Assembly: GCF_047824785.1 (NCBI RefSeq)
Contig: NZ_CP181167.1
Coordinates: 1,860,001-1,924,000, forward strand
DNA from: Nitrobacter sp039808345
GTDB taxonomy: Bacteria > Pseudomonadota > Alphaproteobacteria > Rhizobiales > Xanthobacteraceae
Direction: 5' to 3'
DNA length: 64,000 bases
Shown here in pieces: positions 23,931 to 33,401 of this stretch. Made by a program: the position numbers and the translations under genes. The notes beneath the pieces were generated by a model, which worked only from the letters and a program-made list of their open reading frames with translations, searched no databases and was not told the DNA's origin. Numbering within the stretch: the stretch's first letter is position 1; the number at the start of each line of letters is the position of its first letter.

Positions 23931-26429
23931 TTACCGGTTCGTGATTTTGAATAGGATGTTCCCGGACACACCGTTGACCGGCGATCCGCTGGAATTGGTA
24001 AAATACACCTTGACGGTGTTGGCGGCCGTAACGCGAGCGTAGGCAATGCCGATGCCGCCGGTCGGCGTAAATTGAAAGTTTGCTTCGACAAAAGCATTTG
24101 AAGCAGCCCCCGGCACGTCGAGGTTAACATCGATTCCGGTCGTGGGGATGTTGGTCGATGGCATCGCAATTGACGAGAAGAACGGGGCGAGACTGCCGCG
24201 AATAACACGGTTGCCATCCTTGTTCAGCGCATCGCCGCTCGACCCTGTCCCGCAATCATCAGATTCGATCGTCACGACGTTGTTGCGAATGTCCGACAAG
24301 GAAGAGGTGGTCTGCCCTTCGTTGTTGGCTATAATTCCAGCGACATCAGCACTCAGGAACCCAAAACGAATTCGGCTATCGCGAGAGCCCGAGATACTAA
24401 AGCCCGTTGCGAGGTTGGTAGCATGATCAATCTCGATGGAGCATTGATTATTCGGTCGCTCAAGCCCAAAGAGGCCCGCGCTTTCCGACTTATTATCAAT
24501 GATGGCTCCGTTCACGGCGCTCTGCATCCGACGACATCGAACGTCTGTGCGGAAATTCTGACCGAACACCCATATGCCACCGCCGAGCGAGGCTGACGTG
24601 CGTCCTATCGAAGAAATCTCATCGACGATGATTTTGTTTCGCAGCGATGCGTATTCGAACAGACCGGCGAACGGTGCCCCGCGGAGAATTCCACGGCCGC
24701 TCACGGTGCAATCGGTGCTTAGAACCGAGCCCATGCACTGATAGAAAGCATTTGGACGACCCGAATCGTCGTAGAATTCGCCGTCGATGATGTACTCGCC
24801 GGACACTTTGTGGCCGATTGCCCCGACGTGGATTACCGCGTCGGTAAAATGGTTCGGAAGCGCATTCGCAACAGTCACGACGCTACCGATGACAGACACG
24901 ACGGTCGTAACGAAGGAGTTGGTCCAATATGCAGGGGTGCCCGAAGTGTGCGACGCGGCCGTCGTTCCATTCGCTCCCCGCTGCGCGACAGTCACAACCC
25001 CATCTGTTGAGATCGCGCCGAGAATGGTCTCATTGTCGATCTGAATGTAGACGTGCCCGCCGTGGATCGTGTGTGAAACATCTCCGCTCAGGCTAAAGCT
25101 GGACGCACTGGCGTCGATATTGCCGGAAAGGTTATGTGCAACACTCGAATCCGGATAAACCCCCTCGATTGCGATGCGCGCGCCGATCTCGAAGATCGAC
25201 GGATCATCAACCGTGACGGACGTTGTATTATAAACTCCTGTCCCGGTTGTCTGACCAAGCCAACTCGAAAGCATGGCCTTCTCGGTGTCGTTGGGGCTGA
25301 CGATGTTACCTGTGATTTCGGTCAGCGGCTTGATAATGGTGCCGTGCATTTCCCAATGCAGATAGGAGGGTCGCCGAAACGCGCCTGCGCCAGCGACACC
25401 GATGTTCATCTCCTTTCTCAGCGTCACCGCGCCCGTAATCAGGTGGATGTTGGCCGCGCTGATGCCGTCGAAAAGATCAATCTCGGCTTCTACTTCGCCG
25501 CGTAACGCGCGCGCATCAATGGTGCAACCCGGATAGGTGCCTGCGAGTTCGGCAATCTTGGCGTTCAGCGGTGATATAATGTCGCGCACATTCGTCGCGT
25601 CACGCACGTCGGCCCAATCGGCAGCCGACAGCAGAGCTTTAAGGCCGAAAGTGCGGGCGGCGACGTCGGCTACCGCGACCAGTTCGTGTGCGGTCTCACC
25701 GGCGTTGACCTGCAGAACTTTACCCGCGCTCCCCGCGACGATCGACGGCAGGCTGACGCCTGATGCAGCCGCCTCGGCTGCGGATTTAGCCGTCTCCGCG
25801 TCGTCCTTCGCCGCGACCACCGTTGCAAGGATCGAATCTGCGTCAACAGCGGCCGGCATCAACAACGCGTAGTGATCGACCGACCACACCAAAAGCTGCG
25901 TCATCCCTGCCAGGAGCGAGTTTTCGGCAAGCTCAGTGCCGAATGCGCTCTTGATTGCGACGGGATCACCGCCTTCGACAGAGATCGTCACGGCCCCGGT
26001 ATTCGGCGAGATCGGGGCGAAGATATACGTGTGCTGACCGGGCGTCGTCGGTAGATTCGGAATAATGGTCGCCTCGATGGCGTTTCCGCTCCCGCCAGTA
26101 GCGATCAGCACATAATCCCCTGGCAAGTCAGCAATGCGTGTCCAGGAACCTGTACCGCTCGCGCCTACCTTTTTATAGATACCATTATACGCTGCGGTGT
26201 CGTCACCACGAACCTGCGCGAGCGAGTTCGCTACAGGGATAAGGTTCGCAACCAGCGCGGCGCGAGACGCATAACTGAGACCAGTTGCTGCAAACCCCGC
26301 CGCAATGTCGTCTTGCAGCTTCGCGCCCCAGGCGCGAATCTCTCGCTTGTTTGGCTTGTGCGCTCCGCTGGCCGGTACGCCATTTACGCTGTAGTCGCGC
26401 CAGACATCGGCAGCCGTCAGATTGCTCAT
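23931..26429 (-). CDS. Tail spike / receptor-binding protein
   Basis: An 832-aa protein. The N terminus (DVWRDYSVNGVPASGAHKPN then KREIRAWGAKLQ) is a conserved tail-attachment region of alphaproteobacterial phage fibres. The centre has many short hydrophobic strands with N/G turns, as in right-handed beta-helix spikes (TDCTVSGRGILRGAPFAG, IEIDHATNLATGFSISGSRD). The C terminus is a small beta domain. It should bind, and may cleave, surface polysaccharide. It is next to surface-sugar genes of the same prophage. No catalytic residues can be assigned by eye. Confidence 0.8.
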   Translation of the reverse strand: MSNLTAADVWRDYSVNGVPASGAHKPNKREIRAWGAKLQDDIAAGFAATGLSYASRAALVANLIPVANSLAQVRGDDTAAYNGIYKKVGASGTGSWTRIADLPGDYVLIATGGSGNAIEATIIPNLPTTPGQHTYIFAPISPNTGAVTISVEGGDPVAIKSAFGTELAENSLLAGMTQLLVWSVDHYALLMPAAVDADSILATVVAAKDDAETAKSAAEAAASGVSLPSIVAGSAGKVLQVNAGETAHELVAVADVAARTFGLKALLSAADWADVRDATNVRDIISPLNAKIAELAGTYPGCTIDARALRGEVEAEIDLFDGISAANIHLITGAVTLRKEMNIGVAGAGAFRRPSYLHWEMHGTIIKPLTEITGNIVSPNDTEKAMLSSWLGQTTGTGVYNTTSVTVDDPSIFEIGARIAIEGVYPDSSVAHNLSGNIDASASSFSLSGDVSHTIHGGHVYIQIDNETILGAISTDGVVTVAQRGANGTTAASHTSGTPAYWTNSFVTTVVSVIGSVVTVANALPNHFTDAVIHVGAIGHKVSGEYIIDGEFYDDSGRPNAFYQCMGSVLSTDCTVSGRGILRGAPFAGLFEYASLRNKIIVDEISSIGRTSASLGGGIWVFGQNFRTDVRCRRMQSAVNGAIIDNKSESAGLFGLERPNNQCSIEIDHATNLATGFSISGSRDSRIRFGFLSADVAGIIANNEGQTTSSLSDIRNNVVTIESDDCGTGSSGDALNKDGNRVIRGSLAPFFSSIAMPSTNIPTTGIDVNLDVPGAASNAFVEANFQFTPTGGIGIAYARVTAANTVKVYFTNSSGSPVNGVSGNILFKITNR

Positions 26430-26446
26430 ACCATTCTTATCCTCGG

Positions 26447-27454
26447 TTAGATCGTTTCGTAGATAATCGTAAAATCGAAGTAGGCGCCATCGGACAGCCC
26501 GACGCTGTCGTAGATCAGCGCTGTCGGCGATGTCGCAATCGTGCGACCGTCAGCGATCCGGCCATTCGCCGTGTTGCGGCACGTAAACGAGCCGTTCGAA
26601 AGCGAGTTGATAGGGAGCGGAATCGAAACCTGATCCGACCCGGAGTTGGGCGCCAGCGTCGTTACGGTTGCTCGTCCTGAAACAATGCAGAGCTTGCCGA
26701 TGACAATGTAACTGTAGGAATAGCTACCGGAGCCGAAGTTCGTCCCAGCTTGATTTTTTAGAACGGCCCCCGATGCCGTCGTGAAAGCTCCACCGGTGTA
26801 ACCAGTCCCCCCATTAGCAACCGGCAACGTGCCGGACACCTCCGAGCCGAGAGCGATGGTGGCGGCGCCGTCCTTCAGGGATCCGCCGTCTGTCCCGTCC
26901 CATCGCGCGAAGCCGCTATCTGTCGACGATACAGGTCCTTCGATGCCGCCACCCCCACCGGCCGGCGTCTGCCACGACCCGTCGCCTCGCAGGTAGGTGG
27001 ATGACGAAGGCGTTCCGGTTGCGTCGATGTCGGCGATCCCGACATCATCCTTGGCCGCCATTGCGCCGAGCGTCGGTGTGCCGCTCAGGTCACTGTAATT
27101 TCCGGACGTGGCGACGGCCGCGAGCGACGACGTATCCGCCTTGCCAGACAAACCGCTGGACAACGCATCGGTCGCCGTCTTGACCGCCTTCTGCGTCGGG
27201 ATGCGCGTATCGCTGTCAGCCGCGAAAGTGCTGTCAGCGTCGACAACATTCGCCGCGAACATCGCCGTCGTCAGGCCGCTGATCGTGTTATTGGCGGCGT
27301 TGATCGTCTTGTTCGTGAGCGTCTGAGCGAGCGATGCGAGATAGGTCGCGATCGACGATGCAAGGATTCCGAAGTTGCTGCCTCCTGCGGCTGCAGCGAA
27401 CTTCTCGCTCCCATTAACGACCCTATCCGGGTCTTCCGATATCTTTCCGGTCAT
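26447..27454 (-). CDS. Tail fibre protein
   Basis: A 335-aa protein rich in Ala, Gly, Ser and Thr. It carries the phage-fibre motifs TLTNKTINAANNTISGLT, IPTQKAVKTATDA and LPVANGGTGYTG, then a beta-rich C-terminal domain. These repeats are common in trimeric tail fibres. It overlaps the tip gene upstream by 4 nt and is followed by the spike, so the two probably form the receptor-binding apparatus together. Confidence 0.82.
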   Translation of the reverse strand: MTGKISEDPDRVVNGSEKFAAAAGGSNFGILASSIATYLASLAQTLTNKTINAANNTISGLTTAMFAANVVDADSTFAADSDTRIPTQKAVKTATDALSSGLSGKADTSSLAAVATSGNYSDLSGTPTLGAMAAKDDVGIADIDATGTPSSSTYLRGDGSWQTPAGGGGGIEGPVSSTDSGFARWDGTDGGSLKDGAATIALGSEVSGTLPVANGGTGYTGGAFTTASGAVLKNQAGTNFGSGSYSYSYIVIGKLCIVSGRATVTTLAPNSGSDQVSIPLPINSLSNGSFTCRNTANGRIADGRTIATSPTALIYDSVGLSDGAYFDFTIIYETI

Positions 27455-29043
27455 GCGTCTTCTCTTATGTAAAGCGATCCATCCTCGTGGAACAGGCTCG
27501 ATCCGTCTTCGCGTTTGATGCTCGGCGGGATGACGGGCGTTTCGCCACCGGCATCCGGGTCGTAGGGTTCTAGAATTTCGGGGAACACGAGAATGAAGGT
27601 GAACGTGATCCGCCCAGCCATCAGGTCGATGTCGGCGTCCTGAATTTCAATGACGGAATCCTGAAGCCCGGACACGTAGGGATACTGGACCCTGACCCAT
27701 CGCTCGCCGAGCGCGGCAAGACCATAAAGGGTGGTCGTGATGGTCCCGCTCAACGGCGCGTTGAGGCGCTTCATCGCCCGCTCGGCCAGACGGCGCGCCT
27801 GGGTCTCGGTCTGCGTCCATTTCAGGTCGAGGGACTGAGAGCGCGTTATCCCCGTGAGCGATATCGATTCCTCATCCCGGTAGGGCTCGCCCTGGACCTC
27901 GACATAGCTCGAATTCGGATCGGTGTAGGATATGTTGAGTTGGTTGACGGTCTGCTCGTCCGCCTGCCCGTAATTGATGTTGAAATCGATGATGTGATTG
28001 GCCGTTATAGTGACGGTCGGCTCGCGATACACCCCGACCTTGAGCGCGAGCGAGCCATCACCGGCTTCCGCCAGCCACCCGTCACAGGTCGCCAAAATCG
28101 AATTGACGACATCCTCCGGCTTGTTGTCGAATTGATACCACCCGTTTGACGTATAACGCGGCTCGGTGTCGCCCGGAGTTGCGACCCGTTCGTCGCAAAG
28201 GTCGGCTTCTGCCATCCATTGCGCGAGATGCGCCGACGTCGGAAACAGGATGTCGAAATTCAGCCCCATGCAGCCATCGCCCTGGGTGAGATAGTCGAGA
28301 AGTTGCAAAACGGGGTTGTAGGAAATCTTCCAGGTCGATGAATCCAACCGGCTTTGCGTCGGGTCGCGCGGATCCCACACCGGCGAGCAGTCGAGGACGA
28401 GGGAAAGAACAGGAAGCCCGCGCGGGTAGATTTCCGTGTAGTCTTCGGGCTTGATTTCCTGACCTTGGCAATAAAGGGATGCCCAGAAGATGCCGATGCC
28501 AAAATGCGTGGCGGGGTCCCATATGCCGCCGCTTGGACCGGTGCCGAAGAAATTCTGAGTGGTGCCATCACCATAACCGAAGTTGACTCTGACGTTGCCG
28601 ACCGGGCCGTATCGACCGTCATCAGCGAAGGCCGGGCGTATCGCGTCGGTTGCGCCGTGGTCGAACACCACCAGATCGTCATGCAGGTACATGTTCACGA
28701 CAGCGGCGACGCGGCCGGAATGGACCGCCATGACATCGTAGGAGTTCTTCTCCGATTCCTCGAACAGCATGTAGTAGCCAGCGAGCCGGTTGCGGCCGTA
28801 GCCCCGGATGCGCGGCGGGATTCCCTGCTTAAGCGGGTGAGACCCGTTCTCCGGCTTGGGCACATCCGGCCGCAGCGCGTAGTTCAGCCCGATCGACGTG
28901 CCGAGAATGGCGGCGGTACCAACGGCCGTCGCAAGGCTCACGCCGAGAAATGACGCACCGCTGATCGCTGAGCCGAAACCTATCCCCGTGATCGCCCCCG
29001 GCGCGACGCTCGCGATCAGTATGGTCCCGATCGTCTCCGCCAT
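27451..29043 (-). CDS. Tail tip protein (lambda J/GTA hub-like)
   Basis: A 530-aa protein with an N-terminal Gly/Ala-rich hydrophobic region (residues ~5-50), then PPRIRGYGRNRLAGYYMLFE and a long domain with WDPRDPTQSRLDSSTWKIS. This is the pattern of the hub protein of HK97-like alphaproteobacterial phages and gene transfer agents. ATG at 29,043 is preferred (TGATG overlap with the upstream stop); another ATG lies 12 nt upstream. It should sit at the tail tip and connect to the fibres. Confidence 0.75.
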   Translation of the reverse strand: MAETIGTILIASVAPGAITGIGFGSAISGASFLGVSLATAVGTAAILGTSIGLNYALRPDVPKPENGSHPLKQGIPPRIRGYGRNRLAGYYMLFEESEKNSYDVMAVHSGRVAAVVNMYLHDDLVVFDHGATDAIRPAFADDGRYGPVGNVRVNFGYGDGTTQNFFGTGPSGGIWDPATHFGIGIFWASLYCQGQEIKPEDYTEIYPRGLPVLSLVLDCSPVWDPRDPTQSRLDSSTWKISYNPVLQLLDYLTQGDGCMGLNFDILFPTSAHLAQWMAEADLCDERVATPGDTEPRYTSNGWYQFDNKPEDVVNSILATCDGWLAEAGDGSLALKVGVYREPTVTITANHIIDFNINYGQADEQTVNQLNISYTDPNSSYVEVQGEPYRDEESISLTGITRSQSLDLKWTQTETQARRLAERAMKRLNAPLSGTITTTLYGLAALGERWVRVQYPYVSGLQDSVIEIQDADIDLMAGRITFTFILVFPEILEPYDPDAGGETPVIPPSIKREDGSSLFHEDGSLYIREDA

Positions 29044-29462
29044 CAGAACGTCCACGCCCGCAGCATCGGGAGCCTGTCGTCGCTGTCCATCACCAAACCC
29101 ATGTCCGACGTGACGACGGCATGGCAGCGCGGGGCGGCGCAGATCGCACCGGTCGGCCTTCGCCGTATCTCGCCGCCTACCGAGTAAGGCGCATCGACCG
29201 CGACGATATCTCCGGCTTCCGGTGTTTCAGTCGACCGCATTCCGACCGCGGTCAGGCGCGAATGACAGGCGGCGATAAAGCCGCCTTCCCGAGCGACGAT
29301 GCGCTGAAACTCACGCTCCGAAGAATACGTGCCTCTGACATCGGCGATCGGATCGCGGCCGCACACATTGACAACCCAATCGGCCATGAACGTCGAGCAG
29401 TCCCACGTTCCCGGCGACCAGCGCCGGCGAAGAACGGAGGCGAAGTAATCCGTGAGCGTCAT
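29043..29462 (-). CDS. NlpC/P60-like tail-associated hydrolase (DUF6950 type)
   Basis: A 139-aa protein starting at 29,462 (ATGA overlap with the upstream stop). WDCSTFMADWV near the N terminus carries the putative nucleophile Cys. GDIVAVDAP and PRCHAVVTSDMGLV give a later His-containing block, the order expected of papain-like NlpC/P60 folds. Proteins of this place in tail operons (lambda K, GTA gp14) are thought to open the wall during DNA entry. Confidence 0.7.
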   Translation of the reverse strand: MTLTDYFASVLRRRWSPGTWDCSTFMADWVVNVCGRDPIADVRGTYSSEREFQRIVAREGGFIAACHSRLTAVGMRSTETPEAGDIVAVDAPYSVGGEIRRRPTGAICAAPRCHAVVTSDMGLVMDSDDRLPMLRAWTF

Positions 29463-30073
29463 GCTGACAGCCGCGGCCACGTCTTGTTGAATCCGTTGGC
29501 ATAGAGCGGCGTGCGCTCGCAGAAGTAGTCGGTCGGATATCTGGCTCTCTGGTCCTGGTTCGTAAAATACGCCAGTCCCGGGCGTCGTCGGCCGGTCATA
29601 AGTGTCCCCGCGGAAAGCGTGACGGTTCTGACGGTCGATTGCCCGACATCAGTCGGCGACACTTGCTGGATGGCAAGATAGTCAGCGGTGTAGTTCTGAA
29701 TCCATTTGATCGGGCCCAGCAGCGACCAGTTATCGTCCATCACCGCGAAGCCGACAGAAACACGCTTCCCCTTGACCTGCTGTGCATCGCCGCCAGATGC
29801 GATTTGAAGGATGTCTCCGGTCACGCCGCTGATGGTGAACTCCACCCGCTGCGCCGCGCCGTTGACCATCTGCTTGAGGGCGGGGACGCTGCCGACCTCG
29901 CCAAAGCCGTTATACTTTGCGCCCGTACCGTCAAGCACGTCGGGCTGCGTCGTCTCGAAAGGCCCGACGCCCAGCCAGAGCCTGACGACTGGATCCGTTT
30001 CCAGGCGGAAAAACACGCCGATGCGCGCGGAATTCCTGGCCAGCGCGGCCAGTTCATCTTGCGAAAGATTCAT
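29459..30073 (-). CDS. Tail tip assembly protein, unknown family
   Basis: A 204-aa beta-rich protein beginning MNLSQDELAALARNSARIGV and containing VEFTISGVTGDILQIASGG and SVGFAVMDDNWSLLGPIKWI. Position between the distal tail protein and the NlpC-like gene corresponds to the lambda L / GTA gp13 slot. No family is recognised. It is probably a structural tip component. Confidence 0.65.
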   Translation of the reverse strand: MNLSQDELAALARNSARIGVFFRLETDPVVRLWLGVGPFETTQPDVLDGTGAKYNGFGEVGSVPALKQMVNGAAQRVEFTISGVTGDILQIASGGDAQQVKGKRVSVGFAVMDDNWSLLGPIKWIQNYTADYLAIQQVSPTDVGQSTVRTVTLSAGTLMTGRRRPGLAYFTNQDQRARYPTDYFCERTPLYANGFNKTWPRLSA

Positions 30074-30079
30074 GACAGG

Positions 30080-30793
30080 TCAGACCGGATAGAAATATTC
30101 GACGAAGCTGACATCCGGGTCAGCAAAGCGGCGCATCGACAATGTCAGCTTCATCACATTCGGGTCGGCGAGCATCATGACGCAACGCGGCCGGTCGAAT
30201 TCGAGATACATCCCTGCCGTCACCGCCTCCCGGAGCGGCGGGCGGAACGTGATCACGGAGTTGCCTCCGCCTTGATCATCGACCGTGCCGACCTCATACA
30301 GATGCCAGCCTTGCGTCGGGTGCTCGATCGAGAAGAACTCGCCGCCGCGCAGCGGGCCGCCAGCGGCGAATGACAGTGCGAGGCTGACGGCCCGCAACGG
30401 CGCGTCCAGCAGAACAGACGCGTCGACGATGTTCTGGGCATATCCCGCCCCGTCGTCGAAGAGCGCACCATCGGAGTGCGGCACGGCTCCGATCGCGTAG
30501 AGAGGCTTCCCATCTACAATCGGCGCCGGGAAGTGGCGCTTGTCGCACATCGGCACGATGATCGGCGCTGAGCCGCCGTCGCACAGGACCTCCAGCGCGC
30601 GCCAGGCGCGGACGTGATCCGGCGTGCGTAAATTGATCGAGCCGTATTCACACTTCCACAATCCGCCGCCGCTGGTCGTTACGCGAGGGAACGCACCTTG
30701 TGCAGATTGACCGACAGAAGCCGTCGACGACAGTATCTGCCACGACCCCGACCGCTCCCGCATGAGCGAGGCTGGAAATTCCGGAACAGCCAC
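30080..30793 (-). CDS. Distal tail protein
   Basis: A 237-aa protein directly after the tape measure gene, the usual place of Dit/lambda M-type proteins. Composition is beta-rich, with SINLRTPDHVRAWRALEVLC and VITFRPPLREAVTAGMYLEF. The C-terminal half (FDRPRCVMMLADPNVMKLTL) resembles distal tail proteins that recur in rhizobial prophages. Function is inferred from position. Confidence 0.65.
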   Translation of the reverse strand: MAVPEFPASLMRERSGSWQILSSTASVGQSAQGAFPRVTTSGGGLWKCEYGSINLRTPDHVRAWRALEVLCDGGSAPIIVPMCDKRHFPAPIVDGKPLYAIGAVPHSDGALFDDGAGYAQNIVDASVLLDAPLRAVSLALSFAAGGPLRGGEFFSIEHPTQGWHLYEVGTVDDQGGGNSVITFRPPLREAVTAGMYLEFDRPRCVMMLADPNVMKLTLSMRRFADPDVSFVEYFYPV

Positions 30794-30795
30794 GA

Positions 30796-32853
30796 CTACG
30801 CAACTCCGGTTGACTGAAAGCGTTGCGCGCTCTGCATCGCCTTGCCCTGCCCGGCGATCGCCTTGGCGTGCTGCGCCAGAACACCCCTGATCCGCTCCAC
30901 GGCCCCCGCGTCAGCTCCGCGTGCGTCTATCTGATAGACCGGCGCGAAAGTCTGAGACGGCGTGCTGCGGCCGAGTTTCGGGAGCTTGTAGTTCGGGACC
31001 ACCTGCGCCCCGCGCGGGAGGTTCACAAGCTCCGGGCCGCGCTCACCGACGATCGCAGGGCCGCCGGGCGCGAAGTTCGTGCCGTTGGCGAACTTCGGGA
31101 TCAGCGACGACAGGATATTGCTGCCACCGCCACCACCCAGCATCCCGGCAATCGGCCCCAGGATCGCCTTCTTGATCGCGATCCGCGCCAGTTCATGAAG
31201 GATCAGGTTTGACATCGATTTGAACGCATCGGCGACCGAGCGCGTCCCGGTGATCACTTCGGCCAATTCGTCGCTCATCCGGTCGAGAGACGAGACGGCG
31301 ACCTGCTCGAGCTGCTGCCCGATGTTCGCCGATTCCCGAGCGAATGTGGCGAGCGGGCCGTTCAACTGCTCAAGCTGCTCGCGGGCCTTGGCATAGGCGT
31401 CGGCAAGCTCGTTGATCTTCGCCCGCTGCGCCTCGGTGACATCGGTGTTGGCCTTGCCGGCGCGGTGATTGGCTTCCCGCGCGGCGGTTTCCAGTTCGAC
31501 TACGACGCGAGCGCGCTCCCGCGCTGCTGCCGTCTGGTCAATGGTCGAGGCTTCGACGCCCATCAGATCGATCTGGCGCTGCGTCATCGCCAGCCGGCGC
31601 TCGAATGTGTCCCGCTCGGCTGAAGCGCCAGCCGAAGCCTTTTTTGCGGCCGCCGTTACCGGGTTGTCCGCCAGGCTGACTTTTTTGGCCGCGAACGGCG
31701 AAAAGGCATCGTCAAACCTGCTCGCCGCCGTAGGCTTCTTGGCCGCGGCCTTGTCCGCCTCCGCGTTGGCGGCCGACATGGCCTTGCGCAACGCATTGAA
31801 CCCTTCCGCCCGGCTGGCGATTGCATCGCCCGCAGCCCGCTGAGCGAGTGATCCGGATGTGTCAAACAGAAACCGATAGAGGTTCTGGAACGAAGGATCA
31901 TTCCAGAGATTCTGCGCGGCGGCGCCCAGGGCGTCCAAGCCTTTATTGGTGTCTTGAAGGCTCTTGCTACTCGCCAAAACTGAGAATGCATCGGCAAGCT
32001 TCGTGACCGCTGTGGACAGCGTGTCGAGCGCCGACGTGGCCGCTCTGCTTGCGCCGCTGGCGTCATTGATCCGCTTGGCCGCATCGACCGCGGCATTCTG
32101 CAGCCGCTCGAATCCCTGCGCCACAGTCAGCGACGCGCCAGCAACCTGCTGGTTGAGCATCACCGCGCCGGCCTGGAACCCCTTGAAGAACGCGGCCGAC
32201 GACACCTTGCCGTCGACAACCAACTGCCGGAGCTTCGAGACCGAACCGCCCGCCTCGGTAATGCCGTTGGCGGCCGCCTGCACGATCGGCAGCGCGCCTT
32301 CCAGCATGGAATTGAATTCCTCGGCGCGCACCACGCCGGAGCCAAGCGCCTGCGACAGTTGCAAAAGTGCGCCTGACGATTCCGCTGCCGACTTGCCCGA
32401 CACGCGCAGCGCGACGGCCACGTTGTCGGTGAACTTGAGCAGCTGTTCCGTCGAGACGCCAAGCTCCTTCTGAACCAGGGTGGCGCGGCCATAGAGCTGC
32501 ACCAATGCCTCGAGCGGCGCGGCGTTCTTCTGCGCCGACACGAACAACGCGTCATAGACCTTGGTCAACTGCTCGCCGGAGAGACCGGCAACCTTCAAGG
32601 CGTTGTCGATACGCGTGGCGGTGTCGATGAATTTCTGCGCCTCGCGCACGGAGAAAGCAGCCGCGATGGCGCCGACCATCCCCTTGCCCAGACCGGCGAA
32701 GGACCCGCTCACCTTCTTGCCGAGGCCGTCGAACTGCTTCTCGATGTTCTTGGTGCTGGCGCGCGAGTCCGTTTCCAGCTTCTTGAGCGCGCGCTGAATC
32801 TGGCGGGTGTCCGCCGAGATCGACAGCACCATCTGGTCGAGGTCTTGAGCCAT
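30796..32853 (-). CDS. Tape measure protein
   Basis: A 685-aa helical protein. The N terminus (MVLSISADTRQIQRALKKLE) and NSMLEGALPIVQAAANGITE belong to the tape-measure domain. Long Ala-rich helices follow, then a hydrophobic or Gly-rich C terminus (AIKKAILGPIAGMLGGGGGS). Tape measure length sets tail length; at roughly 1.5 angstrom per residue this would give a tail near 100 nm. The start overlaps the frameshifted chaperone stop (TGATG). Confidence 0.92.
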   Translation of the reverse strand: MAQDLDQMVLSISADTRQIQRALKKLETDSRASTKNIEKQFDGLGKKVSGSFAGLGKGMVGAIAAAFSVREAQKFIDTATRIDNALKVAGLSGEQLTKVYDALFVSAQKNAAPLEALVQLYGRATLVQKELGVSTEQLLKFTDNVAVALRVSGKSAAESSGALLQLSQALGSGVVRAEEFNSMLEGALPIVQAAANGITEAGGSVSKLRQLVVDGKVSSAAFFKGFQAGAVMLNQQVAGASLTVAQGFERLQNAAVDAAKRINDASGASRAATSALDTLSTAVTKLADAFSVLASSKSLQDTNKGLDALGAAAQNLWNDPSFQNLYRFLFDTSGSLAQRAAGDAIASRAEGFNALRKAMSAANAEADKAAAKKPTAASRFDDAFSPFAAKKVSLADNPVTAAAKKASAGASAERDTFERRLAMTQRQIDLMGVEASTIDQTAAARERARVVVELETAAREANHRAGKANTDVTEAQRAKINELADAYAKAREQLEQLNGPLATFARESANIGQQLEQVAVSSLDRMSDELAEVITGTRSVADAFKSMSNLILHELARIAIKKAILGPIAGMLGGGGGSNILSSLIPKFANGTNFAPGGPAIVGERGPELVNLPRGAQVVPNYKLPKLGRSTPSQTFAPVYQIDARGADAGAVERIRGVLAQHAKAIAGQGKAMQSAQRFQSTGVA

Positions 32854-33397
32854 CAGCCGTACTTCTCCAGAAGCTTCGCCATTTCGTCGTCGTCCGGCGC
32901 TTCGGTCTTATTGGGATCGGCGTGCATCTCGTTGAAGATGTCGACCGCGTCGAAGAACTCGGTGACGGTCACCTGCCAGAAGTCGGCCGGCCGCCAGCCC
33001 ATCGGGCCGATGGCGGTTTTCAGCCAGTCGCGGAATGGGAAGGGCTTGTCGTCATCGCTGCCGGCGCGCCTTCGTCGCCGGCTTCGGCTTTTCCCTCAGA
33101 ATCCGTGAGATGATGGCTGAGAGCGGCGGCAAAGGCCTTGGCGCAGGCCGGGAAGTCGGAAAGCGACAACTCAGCCGCGGCGCGCGCGCCGTCGCCCCTG
33201 ACCGCGAGGTGCTGCACGCCGGCGATTGTCGCCGCGACCTCGACGCCGAGCAGGCGCTGATAGAGGTCGCCGAACGACTTGCAGTCCAGAGCGGTCGAGA
33301 CGGCGGCGAGCCGGCCGATCTCGGCGGCAATCACCAGATCGACGGACCCGACGCGGAGCGCAACCTCGCCTCGCGCGCCATTAGCGGTGAGCGCCAT
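32853..33397 (-). CDS. Tail assembly chaperone, -1 frameshift fusion (G-T type)
   Basis: Reading the short chaperone gene to codon 103 and slipping -1 at 33,089-33,095 gives a 181-aa fusion. The extension is open from the slip site to a TGA at 32,855-32,853 and contains PFPFRDWLKTAIGPMGWRPA, DFWQVTVTEFFDAVDIFNEM and EAPDDDEMAKLLEKYG. That resembles the small C-terminal chaperone of gene transfer agents (DFWxLTxxE). The extension has no good independent start. Lambda gpG/gpGT is the model: the fusion recruits tail tube protein to the tape measure during tail assembly. Confidence 0.75.
33020..33397 (-). CDS. Tail assembly chaperone, short form (GTA TAC-like)
   Basis: A 125-aa unshifted product that ends at 33,020. 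It begins MALTANGARGEVALRVGSVD and has ALDCKSFGDLYQRLLG-type text, like the gene-transfer-agent chaperone family found after the major tail protein. The last ~20 residues after the slip site look like low-complexity read-through (PSHSATG), supporting the idea that the useful sequence lies in the other frame. It is 4 nt after the tail tube gene. Confidence 0.75.
   Translation of the reverse strand: MALTANGARGEVALRVGSVDLVIAAEIGRLAAVSTALDCKSFGDLYQRLLGVEVAATIAGVQHLAVRGDGARAAAELSLSDFPACAKAFAAALSHHLTDSEGKAEAGDEGAPAAMTTSPSHSATG
33089..33095 (-). promoter_or_regulatory. Programmed -1 frameshift slippery heptamer GGGAAAA
   Basis: On the minus strand the sequence is GGGAAAA with zero-frame phasing G GGA AAA, exactly the X-XXY-YYZ rule. 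The zero frame stops at 33,020, while the -1 frame stays open 80 codons to the tape measure start. This is the position where lambda-like phages place the same signal. Confidence 0.75.
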
Positions 33398-33401
33398 CGC
33401 A

